Positions 53,243 through 61,974 of a DNA stretch of 64,000 nucleotides are shown piece after piece; the first letter of the stretch is position 1; the number at the start of each line of letters is the position of its first letter. Both the position numbers and the translations under genes were made by a program. The notes under the pieces were generated by a model. That model was given only the letters and a program-made list of their open reading frames with translations, had not been told where the DNA came from and searched no databases. The stretch is from Anaerolineae bacterium (GTDB taxonomy: Bacteria > Chloroflexota > Anaerolineae > Aggregatilineales > Phototrophicaceae), in NCBI GenBank assembly GCA_019912965.1, contig JAIOHM010000039.1:54921-118920 (forward strand). Direction: 5' to 3'.

Positions 53243-54117
53243 AAATGATGAGTGGTCGTCTCCGTGTTTTGGTTATTTATCTCTCGCCTGCATTGGCATT
53301 GGCAGGTGGTCTGATTTTCGTTGGTGGTTTGCTGGCCGAGTTATTTTCAGCGCGTGAGGCGAATGCATCGCTTTCACTGGCTGTACAGGTAGCATTAGCG
53401 GGATTGTGTCTCGCTGCCGTGATGTTCTTTCTCTGGTTTACGCTGGTCGGTTGGTTGCTCGCCCGCCAGTCCCGCGAACAGGGAACAGGTTATGGTGATG
53501 CTTACCGCTTGATCGAAGCCTTCCGTTTTCGTGAAGCCATTCCACTGCTCGAAAAATCCATCCGCGAAGGCAAGGAAACCGCCGAAGTGTTGATGCTTCT
53601 CACCAGTGCCTATGCCTATGCGGGACAGTTGGGTAAAGCGCAGGCCACCGCGGATCGCGCCGTCCGCCTTTTCCCCGATGACCCCGGCTCATACATCACA
53701 TTGGCAAATGGTTATCGTTTACAGGCTGCCTATGACGAAGCGGCTCGTGCGCTGATGTTGGCGGCTGAACTCGAACCGGAACAACCAGTTGTTTGGGCGG
53801 AACTCGGTTTCGTTCAATATTTTGCTGGGGATAAATGGGCTGCGCTGGAGTCCTTTAAACATGCTGCTGAGTATGCCATGCCTGCCATGTACGGCGTCCG
53901 TGTCTATTTCCATCTTGCTCAGGCATACCAGATTGCTGGTGATACCAAAGCTGCTGTTAGCGCCACCGCCCGTATGATGAGTGCCCGTGATGGTCTTACC
54001 ATCTGGCAGTCCGGTTTAAACGCTCTGGAAGGCACAGCCTATGGGCAGGCCTTAAGCTACGAAGTGAATGCCATCCAGCGCGCGCTGGCCGATGCCGACG
54101 CCGCCAACCTCGGCTAG
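53239..54117 (+). CDS. Membrane-anchored TPR protein 2
   Basis: 292 residues. Two transmembrane helices (LVIYLSPALALAGGLIFVGG and LAGLCLAAVMFFLWFTLVGW) and then about five TPR-like units (YRLIEAFRFREAIPLLEKSI, AYAYAGQLGKAQATADRAVR, YDEAARALMLAAELEPEQPV). The GTG overlaps the previous stop by four bases; Met codons at 53245 and 53248 are possible alternatives. Same architecture as its neighbours, so tandem duplication followed by divergence is likely. Confidence 0.8.
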   Translation: MKMMSGRLRVLVIYLSPALALAGGLIFVGGLLAELFSAREANASLSLAVQVALAGLCLAAVMFFLWFTLVGWLLARQSREQGTGYGDAYRLIEAFRFREAIPLLEKSIREGKETAEVLMLLTSAYAYAGQLGKAQATADRAVRLFPDDPGSYITLANGYRLQAAYDEAARALMLAAELEPEQPVVWAELGFVQYFAGDKWAALESFKHAAEYAMPAMYGVRVYFHLAQAYQIAGDTKAAVSATARMMSARDGLTIWQSGLNALEGTAYGQALSYEVNAIQRALADADAANLG

Positions 54118-54141
54118 TCTGCCCGAATATTCCGTAATAAA

Positions 54142-54190
54142 TAATCGCTGACGGCTTACGGTGCATGGCTGAAAGCTGAAAACTGAAGGC
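54142..54190. repeat. Low-complexity GCTGA tract before TPR gene 3
   Basis: AATCGCTGACGGCTTACGGT followed by GGCTGAAAGCTGAAAACTGA: an imperfect iteration of GCTGA units. The start of the next gene uses AAGG at its end as ribosome binding site. Confidence 0.4.
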
Positions 54191-54194
54191 TTCT

Positions 54195-54992
54195 ATGGGT
54201 CGTATAACTTCCTATCTGATTCGCAGCTTCCGCAGTTGGGATCGCTCTTCGCAAATTGCATTGCTGGTTGCATTGGCCTTGTTGGTCATAACATTTTTTG
54301 CGCTGGTCTATGGCCCACTCACCTTACGTCAGCCAGCTTTGATTGGCTTCTTGGGTTTGTTATTTGGAACACAGATCATTTTCATGTGGGCTAATCGTGG
54401 AATGGTTACACCATACACGCAGGCACAACGCCGTTATTTGGCCGAAGATTTCGAGGGTGCAAGGCAGCTTTTAGAGGAACTGCAAGCTGCTGATAAAGCC
54501 GATGTGAGCGCGCTTACCTTGCTGGCAAACACCTACCGACAGTTAGGAATGCTTGAGGAAAGTGAAAGAGTTGTCAAAAAAGCTATAGAAATCCGACCAT
54601 TTGACCACTTTTCTCTCTATGGTTTTGGGCGTACACTGCTTGTAATGGGTCGCTACGCTGAAGCGGCGGAAGCGATCACACAGGCGTTGGAAGCTGGTGC
54701 GCCACCCATTGTGCGTCTGGATTTGGGCGAAAGTTTGTACCGCATGGGCAATCTTGACGATGCCCGTATGGCGCTCGAAATGGTGCATCAGATCGAACAG
54801 GAATCCTTCCGCGCTTTGATGACGGAGTACCTACTGTACCGTGTGGGAGCAGGGGGAAGGCCTTTGCGTCCGCTGATCGAGGCAGGATTGCCCTATTGGC
54901 GCGCAACGCTAAAGCGATTCCAGCACACACCATATGGACAGTCACTCGTCGCTGATGTTCAGGACATGCAAACGCTGCTGGAGGCACAATGA
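54195..54992 (+). CDS. Membrane-anchored TPR protein 3
   Basis: 265 residues. Two transmembrane helices (IALLVALALLVITFFALVYG and LIGFLGLLFGTQIIFMWANR), then TPR-like units (FEGARQLLEELQAADKADVS, LEESERVVKKAIEIRPFDHF, YAEAAEAITQALEAGAPPIV, LDDARMALEMVHQIEQESFR). Its stop overlaps the next start by four bases. AAGG precedes the ATG. Third member of the same architecture in a row. Confidence 0.8.
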   Translation: MGRITSYLIRSFRSWDRSSQIALLVALALLVITFFALVYGPLTLRQPALIGFLGLLFGTQIIFMWANRGMVTPYTQAQRRYLAEDFEGARQLLEELQAADKADVSALTLLANTYRQLGMLEESERVVKKAIEIRPFDHFSLYGFGRTLLVMGRYAEAAEAITQALEAGAPPIVRLDLGESLYRMGNLDDARMALEMVHQIEQESFRALMTEYLLYRVGAGGRPLRPLIEAGLPYWRATLKRFQHTPYGQSLVADVQDMQTLLEAQ

Positions 54993-55486
54993 GTATTCTC
55001 GGTCGAGATGGAAACATTTCAGTTATTCGCGTAGGCACGATTGCCGCTATTTTGGGCTTGATCTTCGTTGCAGGCGGGGTTGTTATCTTTTTCCTGGATC
55101 GCGCCTCGCATCAGGTTCCATTCCAGATTGAACCCTATCCCGGTGCAACACTCTGGTCAGAAGTGGCTCGTTCAAAATCTGCTCGAAGCGTTTATTATCA
55201 GGTCACAGGCGCAACTGCCGAGGAAGTCGCTCAGTATTATCAGGGAAAGATGAATGAGTTGAACGGTGGGAGCGGCGAAAACTGCGTCCGGGTTCCGTCG
55301 GTCGGCAACTTTGCTGAATTTGATCGCGGTGATTCGAATGTTGCCCCCTATCAATTTAGCTGCATGTTTGATCGTTCCGGTTTCCAGATTACGCAATACA
55401 CCCGCGTAAATATCCAACCCGGTATCGCTGCCACCAATACACAAGGGATGATCGTTGTCGAATATGAACAATACTGGCAGCCTTGA
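54989..55486 (+). CDS. Single-helix membrane protein with extracytoplasmic domain, TPR cluster
   Basis: 165 residues. One N-terminal transmembrane helix (AAILGLIFVAGGVVIFFLD) and an extracytoplasmic domain with two cysteines (NCVRVP and FSCMFD) and a VYYQVTGATAEEVAQYYQGK helix. No known domain recognised. It resembles the next protein in layout (helix, then a helix with YY, then a Cys pair), so they are likely paralogues. Coupled to the third TPR gene. Confidence 0.75.
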   Translation: MSILGRDGNISVIRVGTIAAILGLIFVAGGVVIFFLDRASHQVPFQIEPYPGATLWSEVARSKSARSVYYQVTGATAEEVAQYYQGKMNELNGGSGENCVRVPSVGNFAEFDRGDSNVAPYQFSCMFDRSGFQITQYTRVNIQPGIAATNTQGMIVVEYEQYWQP

Positions 55487-55988
55487 TCAACCACCGGAGG
55501 ACGCTAGGCGTCCACTATCCTGGGTATGGTTACTGCTGGGTGGCGTCACAATTGTAGTAGCGTTGGCCATCGGTGTGCAGGTTATTGGTGTACTCTATGC
55601 AATAGCCTTTCCGCCTGCTCCACCTGTGCCTGATATTTGGCGTGTGGTTTCGCACACCAGTACCGACTACGGTGTAGATGATTGGCTCTACACATCGGTT
55701 TTGAGTGCCTGTGAACTGATTCGCTACTATCAGGACAATGGTGCAACTTGTCGCCTTGCCCCGGTCTCCTGTGGGGGCGAAAATACGTCCCAGACCAGTC
55801 TTCCCGGAGACTTTGTTGCGGGGCAGCATATCGGTCGTTGCTACGGTGAGTCGAAGTTTTCCATATTCGCACAGGGCTGGCAGGTGAATATTGCTTATGG
55901 CCCGAACGAACAGGAAAAGACTCAATTCCGTGTGACCCGCGAAATTTTCTGGACGGGCGAAGTTCCACCCCGGCCTGAACTGGAATAA
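55455..55988 (+). CDS. Single-helix membrane protein with extracytoplasmic domain, paralogue
   Basis: 177 residues from the TTG at 55455, preceded by AAGGGA at seven bases; an ATG at 55464 is the alternative. One transmembrane helix (WVWLLLGGVTIVVALAIGVQ) and an extracytoplasmic domain with LSACELIRYYQDNGATCRLA PVSCG and a further Cys. Overlaps the previous gene by about 30 bases. Last gene of the membrane TPR cluster; function unknown. Confidence 0.7.
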   Translation: MSNMNNTGSLDQPPEDARRPLSWVWLLLGGVTIVVALAIGVQVIGVLYAIAFPPAPPVPDIWRVVSHTSTDYGVDDWLYTSVLSACELIRYYQDNGATCRLAPVSCGGENTSQTSLPGDFVAGQHIGRCYGESKFSIFAQGWQVNIAYGPNEQEKTQFRVTREIFWTGEVPPRPELE

Positions 55989-55996
55989 CGATTTAT

Positions 55997-56027
55997 GGGT
56001 AGGTGATGACGTAAGTTTTCCCTACCC
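55997..56027 (+). terminator. Weak hairpin after the TPR cluster
   Basis: GGGTAGG (55997-56003) and CCTACCC (56021-56027) form a seven-base-pair stem with a 17-base loop, followed by TTAT. The rest of the 273-base gap before ileS holds a low-complexity tract and no gene. Confidence 0.4.
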
Positions 56028-56090
56028 TTATCGTCTAATCTAAGTCATAATAATCCTGTATTTCCATACAAATCGATGAAGCCTGCCTTT

Positions 56091-56127
56091 AGCTGATGGC
56101 CGACCGCTAACAGCTAATCGCTATTCA
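56091..56127. repeat. Low-complexity AGCTGAT/GCTAA tract upstream of ileS
   Basis: AGCTGATGGCCGACCGCTAA followed by CAGCTAATCGCTATTCA, an imperfect iteration like the tract at 54142 (both contain TAATCGCT). Confidence 0.35.
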
Positions 56128-56261
56128 GGAGGTGTGACCGTGACCGTGATGCAGGAATTGCTCACGTCGCGGCTGATTTCCTGTGATGTACGAATACAGC
56201 GTTCGTAACTGTGCCGTTTTCGTCTATCTAACGCTATCCGTATCAGACACAGGAGTCATCC

Positions 56262-59200
56262 ATGTTTAAGGCAGTCAATGCCAGAATCGATGTCCAGAAA
56301 CTGGAACGTGACCAGTTAAATTTCTGGCGTGAAAAGAAAATTTTCCAGCGCACTATGCAGGAGCGTGAAGGTGGCCCAAACTTCGTTTTCTACGAAGGCC
56401 CACCGACGGCTAACGGCAAGCCCGGTAGCCATCATGTTCTTGCGCGCGCTTTCAAAGACATGTTCCCCCGCTATAAGGTCATGCGCGGTTATTACTGTTT
56501 GCGCTCCGGCGGTTGGGATACACACGGCCTTCCGGTAGAAATTGAGGTCGAAAAAGAACTCGGCCTGAAGCATAAGCACGAAGTCGAGGAATACGGCATC
56601 GCCGCCTTCAACGAGAAATGCCGTTCCAGTGTGCTGCGCTATCTCTCCGATTGGGAAAAGCTGACCGAACGTATCGGCTTTTGGGTCGATCTGGATAATG
56701 CTTACATCACCTTCAGTAATGACTATATCCAAAGTGTTTGGTGGATTCTGAAACAATTCTGGGAGAAGAATCTTCTCTTTCAGGGTTATAAAGTCGTGCC
56801 TTATTGCACCCGCTGCGGCACACCCTTGAGCAGCCATGAATTGGCGCAGGGTTACGAAGAAGTCGAAGACCCCAGCGTTTTCGTCCGCTTCCCCTTGCGA
56901 GATAAACCCGGTGTTTACTTCCTCGTCTGGACAACCACTCCTTGGACGTTACCCGGTAATGTCGCGCTGGCCGTAGGTGCAGATATTGATTATGTACAGG
57001 TCGAAGGGCCTGCGCTGGATGGCGAAGGCACAGAAAATCTCATCCTTGCCGCTGCGCTGGTTGATAAAGTGTTGGTCAATCGTGACCAGTACAAGATCGT
57101 CAAACGCTTCAAAGGTAAGGATTTAGTTGGGCAGCACTATAACCCACTGTATACCTTCCTGCCTGTCGAGAAAGACTATGCCTATGTCGTCACGGGTGAT
57201 TTTGTCAGCACCGAGGACGGTTCAGGTATCGTGCATATCGCCCCAGCTTTCGGCGCGGACGACTTGACCACAGGCGAAAAATACGGTTTGCCTGTCCTTC
57301 GCACAGTCGGGGCGGATGGTAATTTCATTGACGCCGTGACCAAATTCCGGGGTGTCTGGTTCAAAGAGGCTGACCCGGAAATCACACGTGATTTGAAGGA
57401 ACGTGGCCTGCTCTACAAAGCCGGACATTATACCCACGATTACCCATTCTGCTGGCGCTGTGGAACACCCTTGATGTACTTCGCCCGCGAAACGTGGTTC
57501 ATCCGCACGACTGCCCATCGTGATCAGTTGGTCGCACAGAACCAGACCATCAACTGGGTGCCAGAACACATCCGCGATGGTCGTTTTGGTAACTGGTTGA
57601 ATGATGTCAAGGATTGGGCTTTAGGGCGTGAACGTTTCTGGGGCACACCGCTGCCTGTCTGGGTGGATGATCAAACTGGTGAAACCTTGTGTATCGGTAG
57701 CGTAGGCGAACTCAGCCAGCTTACCGGACGCGATCTTTCTGAATTGGATTTGCACCGTCCGTATGTGGACGAAATCACCTTCCCGAATCCCAAAGGGACA
57801 GGCGGGACGATGCGCCGTGTGCCGGAACTGATCGACGTATGGTTCGACAGTGGCGCGATGCCATTGGCACAGTGGGGCTACCCCCATAAAAACCGCGAAA
57901 TGTTCGAGCAGCAGTTCCCGGCGGATTATATCTGCGAAGCCGTTGACCAGACGCGCGGTTGGTTTTACAGCCTGCACGCCATCAGCACCCTGTTGTTTGA
58001 TAGCGTCTCCTACAAGAACGTCATCTGCCTCGGTCATATCTTGGATGGCGATGGCCGGAAGATGTCCAAGAGCAAGGGCAACATTGTTGATCCGTGGGAA
58101 GTCCTGAACGCGCATGGTGCCGATGCTTTCCGCTGGTATCTCTATACCTCCGGCCCGCCCGGCGAACCGCGCCGCTTCTCAGTTGATCTGGTGGGCGAAG
58201 TCATCACCCGTTTCTGGAGCACGCTCTGGAATACCTACAGCTTCTTCGTCACCTATGCCAATCTGGATAAATGGACTCCGGATAGCCCGCAGCCGCCCGT
58301 CGAAAAGCGCGATGCACTTGACCAGTGGGTGCTGGCGGAATTGCATAACCTGACCAAACGAGTCACCGAGGCTTACGAGACCTACGATGTCACCAACGCC
58401 ACCCGCCCGATTCAGGCCTTTGTCGAAAGCCTGAGCAATTGGTATGTCCGCCTGAGTCGCCGTCGCTTCTGGAAAAGCGAAAGTGACGACGACAAACTCG
58501 GCGCGTATGCCACACTCTACGAATGCCTGACGACGCTTTCCAAACTGATCGCGCCAGCTATGCCATTCTTGGGTGAATCGCTGTATCGCAATCTGGTTGC
58601 TGATATGAATGCTGATGCGCCGGAGAGTGTGCATCTGGCGATGTGGCCGGAATACAATCCCGCGCTCATCGACATGCAGAAAATTCAGGATATGCAGACC
58701 GTCGAACGCTTGGTTAGCCTCGGACGTGCCGCCCGCGAAAGTGTCAACATCCGTGTGCGTCAGCCCCTTGCCAGCGCACAGTTCGTCGCCCGTACCAAAG
58801 ACGAAGCTGATTCTGTCCGCAGCCTGTCTGCGCTCATCCAGAGCGAACTGAATGTTAAGCAGGTCAGTGTATTGGATGGAGCAGGGGATGTTGTGGCTTA
58901 TGTCCTCAACCCGCTGCCCGCCAAACTCGGCAAGAAGCTCGGCAAGGATTTCCCGCTGGTGCAGAAGGCGTTGCGTGAAGGCGCGAATGCTGATGTACGC
59001 ATTTGGGCACAAACCCTGTTGCGTGGCGAAAACGTATCACTGGAAGTGAACGGTCAACCTGTTGAGGTGATGCCGGAAGAAGTCGAAGTCAAGCAGCAGT
59101 CTGCCGAAGGTTTTGCGATTGCCGAAGAGGGTGGCTACTTGGCCGCGCTGGATACCCGCCTCACTGAAGAACTGGTGATGGAAGGGCTTGCCCGCGAGGT

Positions 59201-59438
59201 TGTTCGCCGTGTCCAGACGATGCGGAAGGATGCCGATTTTAACATCGACGATAACATCGCCATCCGCTATGTCGCCAGCGAACGCTTGGGCAAAGCCATC
59301 AACCAGTTTGCCGACTATATCCGTACCGAAACGCTCGGCACATCGCTCGAATCGCACGAGCCAAACGACGGCTTCCATAAGCAGGACTTTGCCTTCGATG
59401 GCGAAACCCTCTCGTTGGGTGTCAAACGTGCCCGATAG
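56262..59438 (+). CDS. ileS: Isoleucyl-tRNA synthetase, type 2, GXHH signature
   Basis: 1058 residues, the length of the eukaryote-like IleRS2 class. The N-terminal class I signature reads GPPTANGKPGSHHVLA: where most enzymes have HxGH this has G55-S-H-H58, the GXHH variant. The KMSKS loop is GRKMSKSKGN, the editing CP1 domain is intact (TTTPWTLPGN, GSGIVHIAPAFG) and SCYTRCGTP-like zinc-like Cys pairs occur (CTRCGTP, CWRCGTP). The enzyme charges tRNA-Ile with isoleucine. AGGAG precedes the ATG at six bases. No clear T-box is seen upstream. A terminator follows at 59459. Confidence 0.95.
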   Translation: MFKAVNARIDVQKLERDQLNFWREKKIFQRTMQEREGGPNFVFYEGPPTANGKPGSHHVLARAFKDMFPRYKVMRGYYCLRSGGWDTHGLPVEIEVEKELGLKHKHEVEEYGIAAFNEKCRSSVLRYLSDWEKLTERIGFWVDLDNAYITFSNDYIQSVWWILKQFWEKNLLFQGYKVVPYCTRCGTPLSSHELAQGYEEVEDPSVFVRFPLRDKPGVYFLVWTTTPWTLPGNVALAVGADIDYVQVEGPALDGEGTENLILAAALVDKVLVNRDQYKIVKRFKGKDLVGQHYNPLYTFLPVEKDYAYVVTGDFVSTEDGSGIVHIAPAFGADDLTTGEKYGLPVLRTVGADGNFIDAVTKFRGVWFKEADPEITRDLKERGLLYKAGHYTHDYPFCWRCGTPLMYFARETWFIRTTAHRDQLVAQNQTINWVPEHIRDGRFGNWLNDVKDWALGRERFWGTPLPVWVDDQTGETLCIGSVGELSQLTGRDLSELDLHRPYVDEITFPNPKGTGGTMRRVPELIDVWFDSGAMPLAQWGYPHKNREMFEQQFPADYICEAVDQTRGWFYSLHAISTLLFDSVSYKNVICLGHILDGDGRKMSKSKGNIVDPWEVLNAHGADAFRWYLYTSGPPGEPRRFSVDLVGEVITRFWSTLWNTYSFFVTYANLDKWTPDSPQPPVEKRDALDQWVLAELHNLTKRVTEAYETYDVTNATRPIQAFVESLSNWYVRLSRRRFWKSESDDDKLGAYATLYECLTTLSKLIAPAMPFLGESLYRNLVADMNADAPESVHLAMWPEYNPALIDMQKIQDMQTVERLVSLGRAARESVNIRVRQPLASAQFVARTKDEADSVRSLSALIQSELNVKQVSVLDGAGDVVAYVLNPLPAKLGKKLGKDFPLVQKALREGANADVRIWAQTLLRGENVSLEVNGQPVEVMPEEVEVKQQSAEGFAIAEEGGYLAALDTRLTEELVMEGLAREVVRRVQTMRKDADFNIDDNIAIRYVASERLGKAINQFADYIRTETLGTSLESHEPNDGFHKQDFAFDGETLSLGVKRAR

Positions 59439-59458
59439 TGCGTAACCCCAAATATGAT

Positions 59459-59484
59459 GGGCGGGCTTTCAAACCCGCCCTTTT
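59459..59484 (+). terminator. Rho-independent terminator of ileS
   Basis: GGGCGGGCTTT (59459-59469) pairs with AAACCCGCCC (59471-59480), then TTTT. It lies 21 bases beyond the ileS stop and uses the same GGGCGGG/CCCGCCC core as the palindrome at 10735. Confidence 0.85.
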
Positions 59485-59682
59485 AATTTCATTGTACAAA
59501 TCTCACACCCTAAAGCGCCGGATTGGTCTAAGTACACAGGCAATTTGCCACTCTCTTTGTAGAGATATAGCCAATGTTTAGGTAAAATAACCAAAACTTC
59601 ACCCGCTTCATTGTTCAAAACAGTTATCGTGCTTGTATGTGAAGCTGATTACAATCAGTGAATTAGGAACAGGGTGGTTTGG

Positions 59683-61323
59683 ATGACCGAAAACAATACA
59701 ACGACGCTGCAAGCCCTTCTACAATTTGCATTGCCACTGGGAACAACCCTTGTGGCAGGTTCTGCTGAAACTACGATCAATTGGTCGGTGACAGTCCGTG
59801 CCCAACCGCCTGCTTTCCCCGATATTTATGGCGGTGAACTGGCGCTTGTTTCGATGGATATTCTCCAGAGTTACAACAGCCGCATCACACTTGGCGAAGT
59901 TGTACAAAGTCTGGCACAGGTTGGTGTTCGGGCGGTCGCTGCCGTAGAAGCCATCTCGGATACCGCCATTGCGATTGCCAATGATGCACAGGTTAGTCTG
60001 CTTGCCCTCCCAGATGATAGCAACCTTACCCGCATCGAGCGCGCTGTCAATACTTTAATCGTCAACCACACCGCCCAGCTTAATCAGCGCGCGATGGAAA
60101 TTCAGCGTCAGTTGACGCGCCTCGCCGCCGAAAACCGCGACTTGAACAGCCTGTTGCAAATCCTCGCCCGCGCCACTGCTAAACCGGTTGTTATCCACGA
60201 CGATGCGGGCGTACTCATGGCGCAGGTTTACCCCAATGTTGCTCGCCGTACTGGGACGACAGGCCGCGCCTTATTACAAAGTTTGCCCTATGGCGCCTTC
60301 CAGAATTGGTTGGAGCGTGAAGCCTCGGATGTTGAAGGCGCGATTGTTTCCAGTCCGCTTGGCTATACCACGGTTCTGAAGGTCGAGAAGCGTGTCGCGG
60401 GTTATCTGTCGCTGGTTGATAAAACCGTGCCGCTGGATGATTTTGAACGTCTGGTATTGACCTATGGTGCCGAAGTCTGCGCCATCGAACTCGCCAAAAA
60501 CCGTGCTATCGCCTTTGCGGTGGAGCAGGCGCGTGGCGATTGGGTTCAAATGTGGCTGAGTGGCACACCCGCGGATGATGACTTGCTCACCACTCGCGCC
60601 CAGCAGGCAGGCTTCGATATTTCATGCAGCTACATGGTGGCCGTTTTCCGTGCTTCAACCAAATCTGGTGCAGCGCTCCCGCTCGAATCGCTGATTTCTT
60701 TAGTTCGGGATGACATGATTCGGCGTCAGGTAAACGGCGCGGTTGGGCAGTATGTAGATGTGATCGTTGCCCTCTATCCGCTGGAAAATGCCACCCAAAC
60801 GGTGCGAGTTCGCCGTCTCGTTGAAGAAGTCCGCGAACAGCTTGCCGCCCGCACCCCCAGCGGCCTCGTCGGATCAGGCATCAGCCGCCCGGTTGCTAAC
60901 TTGGCTGGCCTGCGCGAATCCTACCGTGAAGCCAAAGACGCCGTGAGCATTGCCAACGAATTGGGCGACCGCGAAAACACCACCTTCTATGGCGATTTGA
61001 AACTATTTCAATTGCTCCTTGCGCTGAAGGAACGCAACCTTGACCATCTGCGCCGCTTTTACAAAGACACACTTGGCCTGCTGGCTGAACATGACGAACG
61101 CAAGCAAGGCGACCTTATCCGCACTTTGAACGGCTTTTTCGAGGCTAACGGCAATCTCGCCAAAGCCGCCGCCGATTTGGATGTTCACCGCAACACACTG
61201 GTCTATCGCCTCGAACGGATTTCAGAACTTACCCAGATGAATCTGGACGATGCCGATAACCGCCTGATTCTGCATCTGGCGCTCAAAATCCAGCGTGTCC
61301 TCGCTACAGTTTCCGGCGGCTGA
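59683..61323 (+). CDS. PucR-family transcriptional regulator
   Basis: 546 residues from the ATG at 59683 (AGGGTGG five bases upstream; a GTG at 59674 is also possible). N-terminal PucR sensor domain (LALVSMDILQSYNSRITLGE), a central GAF-like and GGDEF-like linker region, and the C-terminal PucR HTH (GDLIRTLNGFFEANGNLAKA, AADLDVHRNTLVYRLERISE L). PucR proteins commonly control purine or amino-acid use; the target here is not evident. It may act on its neighbours or on distant genes. The gap upstream (59485-59682, about 200 bases) contains no other feature. Confidence 0.9.
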   Translation: MTENNTTTLQALLQFALPLGTTLVAGSAETTINWSVTVRAQPPAFPDIYGGELALVSMDILQSYNSRITLGEVVQSLAQVGVRAVAAVEAISDTAIAIANDAQVSLLALPDDSNLTRIERAVNTLIVNHTAQLNQRAMEIQRQLTRLAAENRDLNSLLQILARATAKPVVIHDDAGVLMAQVYPNVARRTGTTGRALLQSLPYGAFQNWLEREASDVEGAIVSSPLGYTTVLKVEKRVAGYLSLVDKTVPLDDFERLVLTYGAEVCAIELAKNRAIAFAVEQARGDWVQMWLSGTPADDDLLTTRAQQAGFDISCSYMVAVFRASTKSGAALPLESLISLVRDDMIRRQVNGAVGQYVDVIVALYPLENATQTVRVRRLVEEVREQLAARTPSGLVGSGISRPVANLAGLRESYREAKDAVSIANELGDRENTTFYGDLKLFQLLLALKERNLDHLRRFYKDTLGLLAEHDERKQGDLIRTLNGFFEANGNLAKAAADLDVHRNTLVYRLERISELTQMNLDDADNRLILHLALKIQRVLATVSGG

Positions 61324-61423
61324 TATTGTGCGCGACCATTACAACTTGCTCCTCCAAACCGGATGATTGACACTGTTCAACCCCCAATACTCCGCCTTTA
61401 CTGAAGATAAAAGGGAGGCTTTT

Positions 61424-61759
61424 ATGAGTATCAAACTGGTTGAGACGGTTGTCTGCGATGGTTGCGGTACGCCGATTGACTTTGATTATCACCTTCACAT
61501 CACCCCCTTTAATCAGAAGGTGGTTCAAAAAGAAGTAAAGCAGTCTCCTCGGCGTGATTTTTGCAGCGAAGCCTGTCAATCGTGGTGGCTGGCAGAGTAT
61601 CCGAATACAGGTGCGTGGGGGCCTGCGTGGGATGAACGCGAATGGTGGTGTGAACAGGTAGGCGAATGCGCCGACCATATCCCCGTCCGCACAACCCATG
61701 ATGAGATGCCCATAGTTGATGTTCATGCCCACTTCGATGACCCCGAACCCCTCAAATAA
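61424..61759 (+). CDS. Small Cys-rich probable zinc-binding protein
   Basis: 111 residues from the ATG at 61424 with GGGAGG seven bases upstream; an in-frame ATG at 61367 lacks one. Two Cys pairs, CDGCG (near residue 10) and CSEAC (about 48-52), fit a zinc site, as in MYM-like or treble-clef folds. The middle is rich in Trp (QSWWLAEYPNTGAWGPAWDE). The C-terminus is acidic and His-rich (DVHAHFDDPEPLK). Function unknown. It may be transcribed with the PucR gene 100 bases upstream. Confidence 0.65.
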   Translation: MSIKLVETVVCDGCGTPIDFDYHLHITPFNQKVVQKEVKQSPRRDFCSEACQSWWLAEYPNTGAWGPAWDEREWWCEQVGECADHIPVRTTHDEMPIVDVHAHFDDPEPLK

Positions 61760-61767
61760 ATTTCGTT

Positions 61768-61794
61768 GGGGATAAAGCCAACCCCTTTATCCCC
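61768..61794 (+). other. Hairpin after the zinc-binding gene
   Basis: GGGGATAAAG and CTTTATCCCC form a perfect 10-base-pair stem with a seven-base loop, starting nine bases beyond the stop. No T-run follows, so it could be a repeat or a processing site rather than a terminator. Confidence 0.5.
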
Positions 61795-61806
61795 CCTCTG
61801 GGTGTA

Positions 61807-61950
61807 TTCACTGGACGACACTTTTAATGTAAAGCCATTTTTCGAGCCGGAATCAGCAGGATACGGACTCCCCTCCTCGCGTGCGGGGAGGGGTTGGGGG
61901 TGGGTAAATACCATATTTCTACCCTACCCTTAAAACTGTCGTCCTTTGAA
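61807..61950. mobile_element. MITE-like element with target-site duplication
   Basis: About 144 bases with terminal inverted repeats of 21 bases: left TTCACTGGACGACACTTTTAA, right (opposite strand) TTCAAAGGACGACAGTTTTAA (three mismatches). The identical string CTGGGTGTAT flanks it directly on both sides (61798-61807 and 61951-61960), as expected for a 9-10 base target-site duplication. It holds no open reading frame, but a GC-rich palindrome CCCCTCC...GGAGGGG (61870-61893) reading PTPNPSPHARRG on the minus strand. Transposase source not visible. Confidence 0.65.
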
Positions 61951-61974
61951 CTGGGTGTATGAGAAGAATCATAC

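Noticed and set aside
56128..56261. A possible T-box leader before ileS (GGAGGTGTGACCGTG resembles the T-box sequence).
   Set aside because: The conserved AGGGTGGNACCGCG is not matched, no antiterminator/terminator pair or Ile specifier stem could be drawn with confidence.
59485..59682. A tRNA or small RNA gene between ileS and the PucR gene.
   Set aside because: No cloverleaf, GTTCRANYC box or strong hairpin could be found.
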